Assembly (NCBI GenBank): GCA_016201275.1
Contig: JACQDB010000026.1
Span: 1 to 55,218 of the forward strand
DNA from: Acidobacteriota bacterium
GTDB lineage: Bacteria; Acidobacteriota; Blastocatellia; UBA7656
Length of the DNA stretch: 55,218 nt
Direction of reading: 5' to 3'
A model generated the notes under the pieces. The model was given only the letters and a program-made list of their open reading frames with translations, ran no database searches and was not told where the DNA came from. How positions within the stretch are numbered: the stretch's first letter is position 1; each line of letters opens with the position of its first letter. Positions 10,148 to 18,398 of the stretch are shown piece after piece. The position numbers and the translations under genes are program-made.

Positions 10148-11803
10148 CAATACCGCGCCGGTATTCGCCGAAGTCACCAGATGAGCATAACGCCGCAGGT
10201 ACGAACTCTTGACGCGTACTTCAAAGGGCGGCAAGGCGGCAAGGCGCGCGGCGATTTCGGTCGCTTCCAAATCTACTTCCAGGGTGTTGCGCTGCAAATC
10301 AATAGTGATTCTATCGCCATCCTGCAACGCCGCAATCGGGCCACCGGCTGCGGCTTCCGGTGAAACGTGGCCGATGCAGATGCCGCGAGTCGCGCCGGAA
10401 AATCGCCCGTCAGTGAGGAGCGCCACATCTTTGCCTAATCCCATGCCGACGATGTTGGCGGTCGGCGCAAGCATCTCCTGCATACCGGGGCCGCCGCGTG
10501 GCCCTTCATAACGAATCACTACGACAGCGCCTTTCGTCACTCGTCCTGCAAGAATCGCTACGCAGGCGTTTTCCATCGAATCGAAAACCTGCGCCGTGCC
10601 GACAAAGTAATTCAAATCGGCAGCAGAGCGTTTGATGACCGCGCCATCCGGCGCTAGGTTGCCAAACAACGTACACAGCGCGCCGGTCGCGGAAAACGGT
10701 TCTTCAACCGAGCGAACGACATCGCCATCTGGTTCCAAAGCATCGGCGATATTTTCGCCAAGCGTTTTCAACGTCACGGTCTTTTGACTTAAATCCAAAG
10801 CGCCTTCGCGTTTCGCCAGTTCTTTCAAAATCACGTTGATGCCGCCGACTCTCAAGAGGTCTTCCATGTGAATGTCTGGGCGAGCGGGGCTGATTTTGCA
10901 CAGCGTCGGCACGCGCTCCGATATTTCGTTGAGGCGTTCGAGCGGATATTCAATCCCCGCTTCACGCGCAATCGCCAGTGTGTGCAACACCGTATTGGTC
11001 GAACCACCCATCGCCACATCAAGCGCAAACGCATTATCAAACGACGCCAGCGTGATGAAGTCTCGCGGCTTCAAATCGGCTTTGACGATTTCGATAATCT
11101 GATGCCCGGCACGACGCACCAACTCGCGGCGCTCTTCGGAATCGGCAAGCAAAGTGCCGTTACCCGGCAGCGCAAACCCCAAAGCTTCCATCAAGCAGTT
11201 CATTGAATTGGCCGTGAACATTCCCGAACACGAGCCGCACGTAGGGCAAGCTACGTCTTCGATTTCCTGCAATTCGGCTGCGCTGATTTTGCCCGCCTGC
11301 AATTGACCTACGCCTTCAAAAACGTGCATCAGGTCAACCGCTTTGCCCGCCGCAGTTTTCCCTGCGCGCATTGCGCCGCCGCTGACAAAGATGGTCGGCA
11401 CGTTGACGCGCATAGCGCCCATCAACATCCCCGGCACAATCTTGTCGCAGTTCGGTATGCACACCATGCCGTCGAGGCGATGCGCTTCGATGACCGTTTC
11501 CACCGAATCAGCAATGATTTCACGCGACGGCAGACTGTACTTCATGCCTATGTGTCCCATCGCTATGCCATCGTCCACGCCAATGGTATTAAATTCGAAG
11601 GGAATGCCTCCGGCTTCGCGCACCGCATCTTTCGCCAGTTTGCCAAGCTCCTGCAAATGGCGATGGCCGGGAATGATGTCTATGTACGAATTGCAAATGC
11701 CTATGAAAGGCTTTCGCATATCGCTATCGGTGACGCCGCACGCCTTCAGCAGACTGCGATGCGGCGCACGCTCCGCGCCCAGTTTGATTAAATCGCTTCG
11801 CAT
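10136..11803 (-). CDS. ilvD: Dihydroxy-acid dehydratase
   Basis: IlvD dehydrates 2,3-dihydroxy-isovalerate and 2,3-dihydroxy-3-methylvalerate to the 2-oxo acids, the third common step of valine and isoleucine synthesis. The 555-residue protein has the family's normal length. It shows cluster-ligand cysteines C119 ([10 protein letters not shown]) and C192 ([11 protein letters not shown]), with a further conserved-position cysteine at C37 ([13 protein letters not shown]). The lysine- and Mg-binding region and the C-terminal [19 protein letters not shown] are present. No good ribosome binding site precedes the ATG; the leader immediately upstream is a heptad repeat that can form a hairpin. The 3' end is overlapped by the 17-bp tandem repeat. 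Confidence 0.97.
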   Translation of the reverse strand: MRSDLIKLGAERAPHRSLLKACGVTDSDMRKPFIGICNSYIDIIPGHRHLQELGKLAKDAVREAGGIPFEFNTIGVDDGIAMGHIGMKYSLPSREIIADSVETVIEAHRLDGMVCIPNCDKIVPGMLMGAMRVNVPTIFVSGGAMRAGKTAAGKAVDLMHVFEGVGQLQAGKISAAELQEIEDVACPTCGSCSGMFTANSMNCLMEALGFALPGNGTLLADSEERRELVRRAGHQIIEIVKADLKPRDFITLASFDNAFALDVAMGGSTNTVLHTLAIAREAGIEYPLERLNEISERVPTLCKISPARPDIHMEDLLRVGGINVILKELAKREGALDLSQKTVTLKTLGENIADALEPDGDVVRSVEEPFSATGALCTLFGNLAPDGAVIKRSAADLNYFVGTAQVFDSMENACVAILAGRVTKGAVVVIRYEGPRGGPGMQEMLAPTANIVGMGLGKDVALLTDGRFSGATRGICIGHVSPEAAAGGPIAALQDGDRITIDLQRNTLEVDLEATEIAARLAALPPFEVRVKSSYLRRYAHLVTSANTGAVLKKV

Positions 11804-11805
11804 AA

Positions 11806-11890
11806 TCTTTGTTATTGGTTACTGGTGACTGGTTACTTGAAATTGCGGCGAATCTGCCAGCCAATAACCAGTAACCAATAACCAGTAACG
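11806..11890. repeat. Heptanucleotide inverted-repeat spacer (ttactgg/ttattgg)
   Basis: The 92-base gap between the cupin stop and the ilvD start is almost wholly heptads: ttattgg, ttactgg, tgactgg, ttacttg on the plus strand at 11813-11840, and their complements (ccaataa, ccagtaa) at 11861-11889. The two arms would fold into a long imperfect hairpin in the mRNA. It leaves ilvD without an ordinary ribosome binding site. Confidence 0.8.
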
Positions 11891-11895
11891 AAATT

Positions 11896-12270
11896 CTAAA
11901 CCGCCCACAACAATTGATCGGGATCGTGATGCAGGAAACGGTCTTCGCCGCTGATCCAATCTACTCGTGTGGGTGTGCATATATCAATGGCAACGGTGTC
12001 TTCCAGAACTTCCGAAGAGTGTTCGGTGCCCGAAGGAATCGCCAGCATCTGATTGGCGCGCAACGTCACCTCGCCGGTCGGCAGATAAAATCGCCACGCG
12101 CCTTTTAACACGATCACAACTTCTTCGCTTTCGTGCGAGTGAGTTTGCGTTCGTGCGCCCTCTTTCACTTGCACTTGCGCGACCATGATATTTTCACCGA
12201 GCGCCATTTTTCGGCTATAGAGTTCGGTGATCTCTTCCGGTCTCATCTTGTCCCAATCATAAAAACCCAT
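11896..12270 (-). CDS. Cupin-domain protein of unknown function
   Basis: A 124-residue single-domain cupin. The first cupin motif is visible as THSHESEEVVIVLKGAW (metal-binding H, H, E around residues 42-48) and the second as PSGTEHSSE with its histidine near residue 83. Such proteins bind a metal in a small beta-barrel and may be sensors, isomerases or oxygenases; nothing here fixes the substrate. It lies between ilvC (60 bases upstream) and ilvD in the same direction, so it is probably cotranscribed with branched-chain amino acid genes. A clear AGGAG lies eight bases before the ATG. Confidence 0.85.
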   Translation of the reverse strand: MGFYDWDKMRPEEITELYSRKMALGENIMVAQVQVKEGARTQTHSHESEEVVIVLKGAWRFYLPTGEVTLRANQMLAIPSGTEHSSEVLEDTVAIDICTPTRVDWISGEDRFLHHDPDQLLWAV

Positions 12271-12330
12271 AACAAAAACTCCTGGTTCAGCACACTTATT
12301 TCGGTCTCAGGGGCAAGGTTAAATTGCAGT

Positions 12331-13347
12331 TTAATTCTTGGCCTTGTTGACTAACTGATTCTTTTGCAGCCACGGCATCATGGCGCGCAATTCTTTACCA
12401 ACGGCTTCAATCGGATGCGCTAAGGATGCCGCTTCCATCTCCTTGAAGCGCGGTTTACCGGCTTCGTTTTCCGCCATCCATTCATCGGCAAACGCCCCCG
12501 ATTGAATTTCCGCAAGCAATTGCTTCATCTCCTGGCGCACGCCTTCATTGATGACACGCTTGCCGCGTGTCAAATCGCCGTACTCGGCGGTGTTGGATAC
12601 AGAATAGCGCATATTGGCCAAGCCGCCTTCATAAATCAAATCCACGATCAACTTCACTTCATGCAGACACTCGAAGTAGGCCATCTCTTTCGAGTAGCCC
12701 GCTTCCGTCAATGTATCAAAGCCCGCTTGAATCAGTTCAGCGAGGCCGCCGCACAAGACTGCCTGTTCGCCGAACAAATCGGTTTCGGTCTCTTCCTTGA
12801 AAGTGGTTTCAAGAATCGCTGCGCGTCCGCCGCCGATGGCCGAAGCATAAGCCAAGCCTAGTTGTCTGGTGTTGCCGCTGGGGTCTTGATAAACCGCCAG
12901 CAAGCAAGGGACGCCGCGCCCTTCGCTGTATTCGTGGCGCACCAGATGGCCTGGGCCTTTCGGCGCGACCATGAAAACATTGACGCCTTCGGGCGGCACA
13001 ATTTTTTTGAAGTGAATAGAGAAGCCATGCGCGAAGGCCAAGGTTTTACCCGGCAACAGATTCGGCGCGATGTCCTGCGCGTAAATCTTTGGCGAGAGTT
13101 CGTCGGGCGTCAACATCATCACGACATCGGCATTGAATGCGGCTTCGGCGGTGTCCTGCACCGTAAGGCCGGACGCTTCGGCTTTGGCGCGGGAAGGGCT
13201 GTCGGCCTTGAGTCCGACGATTACTTCAATGCCCGATTCTTTCAAGTTATTGGCGTGCGCGTGACCTTGCGAGCCATAGCCGATGATGGCTACTTTTTTG
13301 CTCTTCAAAAAATCAAGGTCAGCATCCTGGTCATAAAAAATCTTCAT
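12331..13347 (-). CDS. ilvC: Ketol-acid reductoisomerase
   Basis: IlvC isomerises and reduces acetolactate or acetohydroxybutyrate to the dihydroxy acid, using NADPH and Mg. I start at the ATG giving [11 protein letters not shown], which has CGAGG a few bases upstream; an in-frame TTG four codons earlier overlaps that site. The resulting 338 residues match the short (class I) bacterial enzymes. The Rossmann motif [10 protein letters not shown] is near residues 22-31. The helical domain holds acidic metal ligands ([10 protein letters not shown], then [19 protein letters not shown]). It sits between ilvN and the cupin, all on the minus strand. Confidence 0.97.
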   Translation of the reverse strand: MKIFYDQDADLDFLKSKKVAIIGYGSQGHAHANNLKESGIEVIVGLKADSPSRAKAEASGLTVQDTAEAAFNADVVMMLTPDELSPKIYAQDIAPNLLPGKTLAFAHGFSIHFKKIVPPEGVNVFMVAPKGPGHLVRHEYSEGRGVPCLLAVYQDPSGNTRQLGLAYASAIGGGRAAILETTFKEETETDLFGEQAVLCGGLAELIQAGFDTLTEAGYSKEMAYFECLHEVKLIVDLIYEGGLANMRYSVSNTAEYGDLTRGKRVINEGVRQEMKQLLAEIQSGAFADEWMAENEAGKPRFKEMEAASLAHPIEAVGKELRAMMPWLQKNQLVNKAKN

Positions 13348-13366
13348 AATTCCTCGCAAAATGGAT

Positions 13367-13472
13367 TTCTGGTTTCTAGTCTTAAATCGAGTTTCTAGTT
13401 TCTGATTTCTATTTTCTGGTTTGATACCACACGCAATAACCAGAAACTAGAAACTAGAAACCAGAAACCATT
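13367..13472. repeat. Heptanucleotide inverted-repeat spacer (tttctgg/tttctag)
   Basis: Plus-strand heptads tttctgg, tttctag, tttctga, tttctat (13367-13421) face their complements (aaccaga, aactaga) at 13435-13468, forming a long potential hairpin between ilvN and ilvC. The right arm enters ilvN: the last codons of ilvN (Met-Val-Ser-Gly-Phe-stop) are written in the repeat itself. Confidence 0.8.
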
Positions 13473-13963
13473 TTTTCTGCGGCTTCGGGCAAGCGTTGAA
13501 TCGCCACCGCGCCGGTTCGCACGACCTCTTGAACCCCCAAGGGTTTCAAGGCGGTAATCAAACCGCGCACCGTGTTGCAATCGCCCGTCGCCTCTATGAT
13601 GAAGCCTTCTTCGGAGGCATCCACCACTTTGGCATTAAAGACCGAAGCCAGATTCAATACTTTCTGGCGCTCGGTCTCGCTGTTCACTTTCACTTTGATG
13701 AACGCCATCTCGCGTTCGATGTGATCGAGTTTGGTCACATCAAAGGCCGACAGTACGCGCACCTGTTTATTCAAAACTTTGACCATCTTTTCAATGGTCG
13801 GTTCGTCGCCGCTCGTCACAATGGTCAGGCTCGAAATCTTTGCCTCCAGCGTCGGCGATACGGTCAAACTTTCGATGACCTGCCCACGGGCGCTGAATAG
13901 ACCAATGATGCGCGGCAATTCGCCGAAGCGGTCTTCTACCAAAACGGAAATCGTGTGTTTCAT
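13454..13963 (-). CDS. ilvN: Acetolactate synthase small (regulatory) subunit
   Basis: The small subunit activates the catalytic subunit IlvB and makes it sensitive to valine. The 169-residue protein starts with the ACT domain (MKHTISVLVEDRFGELPRII, then ARGQVIESLTVSPT). A C-terminal domain follows with FNAKVVDASEEGFIIEATG and the GDCNTVRGLITALKPLGVQEVVRTG region. Length and order are those of IlvH/IlvN. The final five residues (MVSGF) are encoded by the heptad repeat, so the natural C-terminus has probably been altered by repeat growth. It lies 91 bases after ilvB, separated by another heptad spacer. Confidence 0.96.
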   Translation of the reverse strand: MKHTISVLVEDRFGELPRIIGLFSARGQVIESLTVSPTLEAKISSLTIVTSGDEPTIEKMVKVLNKQVRVLSAFDVTKLDHIEREMAFIKVKVNSETERQKVLNLASVFNAKVVDASEEGFIIEATGDCNTVRGLITALKPLGVQEVVRTGAVAIQRLPEAAEKMVSGF

Positions 13964-13971
13964 ATTTGCTC

Positions 13972-14057
13972 TTTGTTATTGGTTATTTGTTACTGGTTCG
14001 TCACTACAGGAACTTTGTGGCAGCGACAAATACCCAGTAACCAGTAACCAATAACTA
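13972..14057. repeat. Heptanucleotide inverted-repeat spacer (ttattgg/ttactgg)
   Basis: Heptads ttattgg, ttatttg, ttactgg (plus strand, 13976-13999) face complements (ccagtaa, ccaataa) at 14031-14055. On the minus strand the array starts directly at the ilvB stop codon (TAG then TTATTGG). It separates ilvB from ilvN and replaces what is often a translationally coupled junction. Confidence 0.8.
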
Positions 14058-15794
14058 ATTCAATATCATCTCTTTCAATCCGGCTCCTGCCGGAACCATC
14101 GGATAAACATTCAAGTTTTCGGCCACCACTATGTCCATCACCACAACGCCGGGCGTCGCCAGTCCGCGTGCTAAAACGTCGCGCAATTCATCGGGGTGGG
14201 TGGCTCGGAGTCCCGTTGCGCCATAGGCTTCGGCGAGTTTCACGAAATCGGGATTGCCGCTTAAATTGACGCTGGCGTATTTCTTGTCATAGAACATATC
14301 CTGAAGCTGGCGAACCATGCCTAAGAAATTATTATTCATGATGATGATTTTGACATTGGCTCCGGCAAGCACGGCGGTCGCCAGTTCCTGCGAAGTCATC
14401 TGAAAGCCGCCATCGCCGACAAAGGCAATCACCTGTTTTTCGGGATGCGCCAGTTGCGCGCCCAAGGCCGCAGGAAAACCGAAACCCATCGTGCCAAGCC
14501 CACCCGACGTGATGTTTTGACGCGGCCCGTTGAATGGATAATGCTGCGCCAGCCACATCTGATGTTGGCCTACGTCGGTGGTGATGATGGCGTCGCCTTT
14601 GGTCAAACGATGCAACTCGTGAATCAAGTGCTGCGGCATGATTACGTCTTCGGACTTTTCTACTTTCAGCGGCGCGTAAGCTTTCCAGCCTTCAATCTGC
14701 GCCCACCAATCTACCAGACGATTTTTATCTATAGCGATTTCGCCCGCTTTCAATTCGGCGAGCATCTGGCGCAAGACGCTGCGGGCATCGCCGGTGATGC
14801 CTATGTGAGCGCGCACGTTTTTGCTGATCGAAGTCGGGTCTATGTCAACGTGAATAATTTCGGCGCGGGGCGCGAATTTATTCAGCGCGCCGGTAACGCG
14901 GTCATCAAATCGTGCGCCGATGGCGACAATTAAATCGGCTTCCGAAATCGCCATATTCGCCCAATACATACCGTGCATTCCCAGCATACCGAGCGCCAAC
15001 GGATGCCCAGACGGAAAACCACCCAAGCCCATCAAGGTTGGCGTCACCGGCAGGGCGAGGCTTTCGGCCAACTCGACGACTTCATCAAAAGCGTTGGCGT
15101 GAATGACGCCGCCGCCGATGTAGAGAACCGGGCGACGCGCTGCGAGCATTTTGGCGACCGCCTGTTTGACTTTTTCCACTTCGCCGAAAGTTTGCGGCTC
15201 ATAACCCGGCGCGGCAACTGCTTCGGGATAAATGAACGGCGCGTTCTGCATACAAACATCTTTCGGAATGTCTATCAACACAGGGCCGGGGCGTCCGGTC
15301 TGCGCCAGATGAAAGGCTTCTTTGATGATGGCCGGAAGTTCCCGCGCCTCGCGCACCAGATAATTGTACTTGGTGCAGGGTCGCGTGATGCCTACGGTGT
15401 CCACCTCTTGAAACGCATCGTTGCCAATCAAGGCGCAAGGCACTTGGCCGGTAATGATGACGATGGGCGTCGAATCCATGTAAGCGTTAGCGATGCCAGT
15501 GACGGTGTTGGTTGCGCCGGGGCCTGAAGTGACCAAGACGACGCCGACTTTGCCTGTAGCTTTGGCATAACCTTCGGCCATGTGCATAGCGCCCTGTTCG
15601 TGGCGCACCAGTATGTGTTTGAGTTTGTCTTCGAGGCTGAGGAGTTCGTCATAAATGGGCAGCACAACGCCGCCCGGATAGCCGAATATGGTATCCACGC
15701 CCTCGCGCATCAAGGCTTCGCAGACGATGCGCGCCCCGCGCATGATTTGCGGTGCAACTTCGTGTTTGATCAATTCTTTCATTATCGCTGCCAT
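14055..15794 (-). CDS. ilvB: Acetolactate synthase large (catalytic) subunit
   Basis: IlvB condenses two pyruvates, or pyruvate plus 2-oxobutyrate, with thiamine diphosphate, FAD and Mg; it is the committed and usually regulated step of valine, leucine and isoleucine synthesis. The 579-residue protein has the catalytic glutamate at about residue 66 (VRHEQGAMHMAEGYA), the central FAD-associated domain, and the ThDP/Mg motif beginning GDGGFQMTSQEL near residue 459 and ending in NN. The ATG at 15794 is preceded by TAGGAGA. It is the first gene downstream of the candidate attenuator, about 100 bases from the terminator hairpin. Confidence 0.97.
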   Translation of the reverse strand: MAAIMKELIKHEVAPQIMRGARIVCEALMREGVDTIFGYPGGVVLPIYDELLSLEDKLKHILVRHEQGAMHMAEGYAKATGKVGVVLVTSGPGATNTVTGIANAYMDSTPIVIITGQVPCALIGNDAFQEVDTVGITRPCTKYNYLVREARELPAIIKEAFHLAQTGRPGPVLIDIPKDVCMQNAPFIYPEAVAAPGYEPQTFGEVEKVKQAVAKMLAARRPVLYIGGGVIHANAFDEVVELAESLALPVTPTLMGLGGFPSGHPLALGMLGMHGMYWANMAISEADLIVAIGARFDDRVTGALNKFAPRAEIIHVDIDPTSISKNVRAHIGITGDARSVLRQMLAELKAGEIAIDKNRLVDWWAQIEGWKAYAPLKVEKSEDVIMPQHLIHELHRLTKGDAIITTDVGQHQMWLAQHYPFNGPRQNITSGGLGTMGFGFPAALGAQLAHPEKQVIAFVGDGGFQMTSQELATAVLAGANVKIIIMNNNFLGMVRQLQDMFYDKKYASVNLSGNPDFVKLAEAYGATGLRATHPDELRDVLARGLATPGVVVMDIVVAENLNVYPMVPAGAGLKEMILN

Positions 15795-15897
15795 CAGGTC
15801 TCCTAAAGTTGCTTCCCGTTTAAATCCCTTTTTTGCCCTTCGTCGGTGCGTTTTCGGCTGCCGAGTTATGGCTCTGTCAAAATTATTTATCTAAACG

Positions 15898-15935
15898 AAA
15901 AGGCCGTCATCTTGTGGTTTAGGATGACGGCCTTT
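15898..15935 (-). terminator. Intrinsic terminator/attenuator hairpin upstream of ilvB
   Basis: A 13-bp perfect stem (15899-15911 with 15923-15935, 11-base loop) contains GGCCGTCATC/GATGACGGCC and, on the minus strand, ends in CCTTTTCGTTT. It lies 25 bases after the stop of the branched-chain-rich ORF and about 100 bases before ilvB. It could simply terminate leuA transcripts, but the overlapping antiterminator pairing favours attenuation. Confidence 0.8.
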
Positions 15936-15966
15936 GCGAGTAATGCTTTGCAATAGACCGTCATCC
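15922..15966 (-). promoter_or_regulatory. Candidate antiterminator for ilvB
   Basis: The minus-strand RNA segment GGAUGACGGUC (15966-15956) can pair over all 11 positions (one G-U) with GGCCGUCAUCC (15932-15922), which is also the 5' arm of the terminator at 15898-15935. The first segment spans the last sense codon and stop codon (GGA UGA) of the leader ORF, so a ribosome finishing the ORF would mask it and release the terminator. The two foldings exclude one another. Function is inferred from the geometry. Confidence 0.7.
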
Positions 15967-16113
15967 GCTCTTAATAATCAAGCTGATAATTACGACTAGA
16001 ATAGCGGCTACGGCGAGTAGAGTGACGGCAGAAATGGCAACAGGAGAGAACACCACTCCTGCCGTCTGTGCAGAACTGTTCATTGACAATTTTGTTGGTC
16101 TGCCCATGTTCAT
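15961..16113 (-). CDS. Branched-chain-rich short ORF, candidate leader peptide for ilvB
   Basis: This 50-codon ORF starts 10 bases after the leuA stop (ATG preceded by GAGAG) and ends in the antiterminator. Its 3' half is Ser-Pro-Val-Ala-Ile..., then an 18-residue stretch (residues 30-47) with 12 Leu, Val or Ile (VTLLAVAAILVVIISLII), followed by Lys-Ser-Gly-stop. Scarcity of any branched-chain aminoacyl-tRNA would stall a ribosome here, before the antiterminator segment. Alternatively it is a real one-segment membrane protein: the same stretch could span a membrane. The match between codon content, stop-codon position and exclusive hairpins makes the leader reading more likely, but both could be true. 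Confidence 0.7.
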   Translation of the reverse strand: MNMGRPTKLSMNSSAQTAGVVFSPVAISAVTLLAVAAILVVIISLIIKSG

Positions 16114-16123
16114 AAACTCTCGC

Positions 16124-17677
16124 TCAATCCGCCGCGCCCATAAACGCTTTCTCTTTCGGTCTATTGGTATGCCGAGCGTGAATCGCCTTGTTGATGGCGT
16201 GTAAATAAGCGCGCACGCTGGCTTCCACAACATCTGTCGAAGCAGCGCGACCGGTATATTCTTTGCCCTCGAACTCAACGTGAGCGAAGACTTCGCCAAC
16301 CGCATCGCGGCCATTGGTCACCGAATGCACCGAGTAATCCAGCAGCTTGCCGCTCATCCCGGTCAGAAAATCTATGGCGGCATAAGCCGCGCCCACCGGC
16401 CCACCGGCCTGCGCCGTGCGCGACATCATCTGGCCGTCGCGTTCCAGAGTCACCGTCGCCCAAGCATCTTTGGTGGTTCCCGCCAAGGCTTCGACATTGC
16501 GAAGCTTGAAGGTTTCAGGAATCTCGCGCAGGCCGTCCTGCAAAATGGCCATCAAATCTTCGTCGTAAATTTCTTTCTTCTGGTCGGCCAGCTTGATGAA
16601 GAGCTTGTAGGCTTTGTCTAGTTCGCTGCGACTGACCGCATAGCCCATCTCTTCATAGCGTTTTTGCAAAGCGTGACGACCGGAGTGTTTGCCCAAAACC
16701 AGAGCGCTCTGTTTTACGCCTACGGTTTCGGGCCTCATGATTTCGTAAGTCAATTTGTCAGCCAGCACACCGTGTTGATGAATGCCCGCTTCGTGAGCGA
16801 AAGCATTTTTGCCGACGATGGCTTTATTGGGTTGCACGGGAATGCCGATGATGTTGGAGAGCATCTGGCTGCTGCGATAAATCTCTTCGGTCTTGATGCC
16901 GGTTTGGTAATCGAGCAAATCGTGGCGAACGCGCAAGGCCATGACCGCCTCTTCCAAAGAAGCGTTGCCAGCGCGTTCGCCTATGCCATTCAGGGTGCAT
17001 TCCAACTGTCTGGCTCCGGCTTCAATAGCCGTGAGGGAGTTGGCAACAGCTAATCCCAAATCGTTATGGCAGTGAACCGATAGCGTGATGTTTTCGAGGC
17101 CTTCCACACGTTCTTGGAGAGTCGTCAGAATATGCGCGTACTCTCGCGGAATGGTGTAGCCAACCGTATCGGGGATGTTGATCGTGGTGGCTCCGGCTTG
17201 AATGGCAACGCGCACCACCTCGCACAGAAAATCGAGGTTGGTGCGGGTGGCGTCTTCAGCGGAAAACTCCACGTCTTCGGTAAAGCTGCGAGCTAAAGCA
17301 ACGGATCGAGCGATTTGTTCGAGACACTGTTCGCGAGTGATCTTCAACTTGGCATGGAGATGAATATCAGATGTCGCCAGGAAGGTGTGAAGGCGCGGGT
17401 GTTGGGCTTCTTGTAAAGCCTGCCAAGCGCGTTCAATATCCTCGCGGGTCGCGCGAGCCAGAGCCGCGATAATCGGGCGACGCACCGCACCGGACACTTC
17501 GCGCACCGCCGCAAAATCATCATCCGAAGCAATCGGGAAACCGGCTTCGATGACATCTACGCCGAGCGCCTCAAGTTGCACCGCCATTCGCAGTTTTTCT
17601 TCAAGGTTCATGCTGCAACCTGGCGATTGTTCGCCGTCGCGAAGAGTCGTGTCGAATATCTTTACTCTGGCCGTCAT
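16124..17677 (-). CDS. leuA: 2-isopropylmalate synthase
   Basis: LeuA condenses acetyl-CoA with 2-oxoisovalerate, the first committed step of leucine synthesis, and is normally feedback-inhibited by leucine. I start at the ATG giving [20 protein letters not shown], the family's usual N-terminus; a GTG 14 codons earlier has no ribosome binding site. The 517-residue protein has the HMG-CoA-lyase-like TIM barrel with HCHNDLGLA metal ligands. It also has the linker with GIHQHGVL and GKHSGRHAL, and the C-terminal regulatory dimer domain (about 390-505). It is the first gene of the run and lies upstream of the attenuator, so it would escape that control. Confidence 0.95.
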   Translation of the reverse strand: MTARVKIFDTTLRDGEQSPGCSMNLEEKLRMAVQLEALGVDVIEAGFPIASDDDFAAVREVSGAVRRPIIAALARATREDIERAWQALQEAQHPRLHTFLATSDIHLHAKLKITREQCLEQIARSVALARSFTEDVEFSAEDATRTNLDFLCEVVRVAIQAGATTINIPDTVGYTIPREYAHILTTLQERVEGLENITLSVHCHNDLGLAVANSLTAIEAGARQLECTLNGIGERAGNASLEEAVMALRVRHDLLDYQTGIKTEEIYRSSQMLSNIIGIPVQPNKAIVGKNAFAHEAGIHQHGVLADKLTYEIMRPETVGVKQSALVLGKHSGRHALQKRYEEMGYAVSRSELDKAYKLFIKLADQKKEIYDEDLMAILQDGLREIPETFKLRNVEALAGTTKDAWATVTLERDGQMMSRTAQAGGPVGAAYAAIDFLTGMSGKLLDYSVHSVTNGRDAVGEVFAHVEFEGKEYTGRAASTDVVEASVRAYLHAINKAIHARHTNRPKEKAFMGAAD

Positions 17678-17733
17678 CCTTTTCAACCTTTTGCACAAGC
17701 GATCTTTGACAAAATACACTAAGGAGGTCTTTT

Positions 17734-17772
17734 ATGAATAACACTCTTGTTCCGCAACCAGCAAATAGATAG
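17734..17772 (+). other. Twelve-codon ORF with a perfect Shine-Dalgarno, antisense to the leuA leader
   Basis: AAGGAGGT at 17721-17728 is five bases before ATG, opening a 12-codon ORF (MNNTLVPQPANR). The site is a full match to the anti-Shine-Dalgarno complement, but the ORF is tiny and its codons show no pattern. On the other strand the same bases read ACCTCCTT in the leuA leader. Function unknown. Confidence 0.25.
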
Positions 17773-17911
17773 TTTTTATCAACTGATAAGCGTCGCTCAT
17801 TCCCGCCGATTGGCAGCCCAATTTTGAGAGGCCTCTGACCGCTGGCTTGGCTCTCCCGTGCGCCGACAGCGCAACAACGAAGCGACCGGCAATTTTCAAA
17901 CCGGCTGGATG

Positions 17912-18103
17912 TTACGGCACAGGAGCAATAGCGTATATATGGTTCGCCTTGTCACCGCGCTTGCCAAAGCAAATTGATGCCACCAGGTTAAGAACATAAA
18001 GACCCAAAGCCGTTTGCCACCCTCCGCTTTCAATAGCCGCCGCGCCACTGCGTATCAAGGAAGCGAGCAGAATTATATTGAAGCCAGCCAAGCCTCTCTT
18101 ACG
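17912..18103 (-). pseudogene. Remnant or short ORF of a membrane-protein-like sequence
   Basis: Between stop codons the minus strand reads about 62 codons beginning RKRGLAGFNIILLASLIRSG, with two hydrophobic segments separated by ESGGWQTALG and ending in a charged tail before TAA. There is no ATG and no ribosome binding site. The composition looks protein-like, so it may be the debris of an integral membrane protein in the 700-base gap upstream of leuA. The parent family is not recognised. The rest of 17720-18398 holds only the repeats listed next. Confidence 0.3.
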
Positions 18104-18201
18104 TTAGCATCTATACGCCGCCAAATTTTTAGTGGGTTTGAAAAAGAATCGGTAGCGCTAAAAAAGTAAGGCACAAGCGGTGACCAACTTTGCAGCTTTA
18201 G

Positions 18202-18270
18202 TTCCATAGGAGCGACCTGTCTATAGAATTTAGTCTGTGCTGCATTTTATAGGCAGGTCGCTCCTATGGA
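18202..18270. repeat. Long palindromic element (21-bp arms)
   Basis: Arms 18204-18224 and 18249-18269 (ccataggagcgacctg...) are complementary over 21 positions with one G-U type mismatch, around a 24-base loop. It lies in non-coding DNA and lacks a U-run, so it fits a REP or small non-autonomous mobile element better than a terminator. Confidence 0.7.
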
Positions 18271-18334
18271 GTTACACCAAGAATCAAGCGCTACTGCTTC
18301 AGCCTTATAGCGAGTGGCAGAGGTGTATGATTGG

Positions 18335-18375
18335 TTGAGAGGCGGTCTGTGACCGCCGCACGGCGGACGGAGACC
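18335..18375. repeat. Triloop palindrome cluster
   Basis: ggcggtc-tgt-gaccgcc (18341-18357) is a 7-bp stem with three unpaired bases, preceded by gttgag as in the element at 69-117 and followed by further gccg/cggc words. Probably a diverged relative of that element. Confidence 0.5.
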
Positions 18376-18398
18376 ATTTCAAAACAAACCGTTAGTCT

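Noticed and set aside
17732-17800. 22-codon minus-strand ORF (MSDAYQLIKTIYLLVAEQEC...) as a leucine leader for leuA
   Set aside because: It has a few Leu/Ile codons, but there is no terminator or alternative hairpin between it and leuA and the ribosome binding site is weak.
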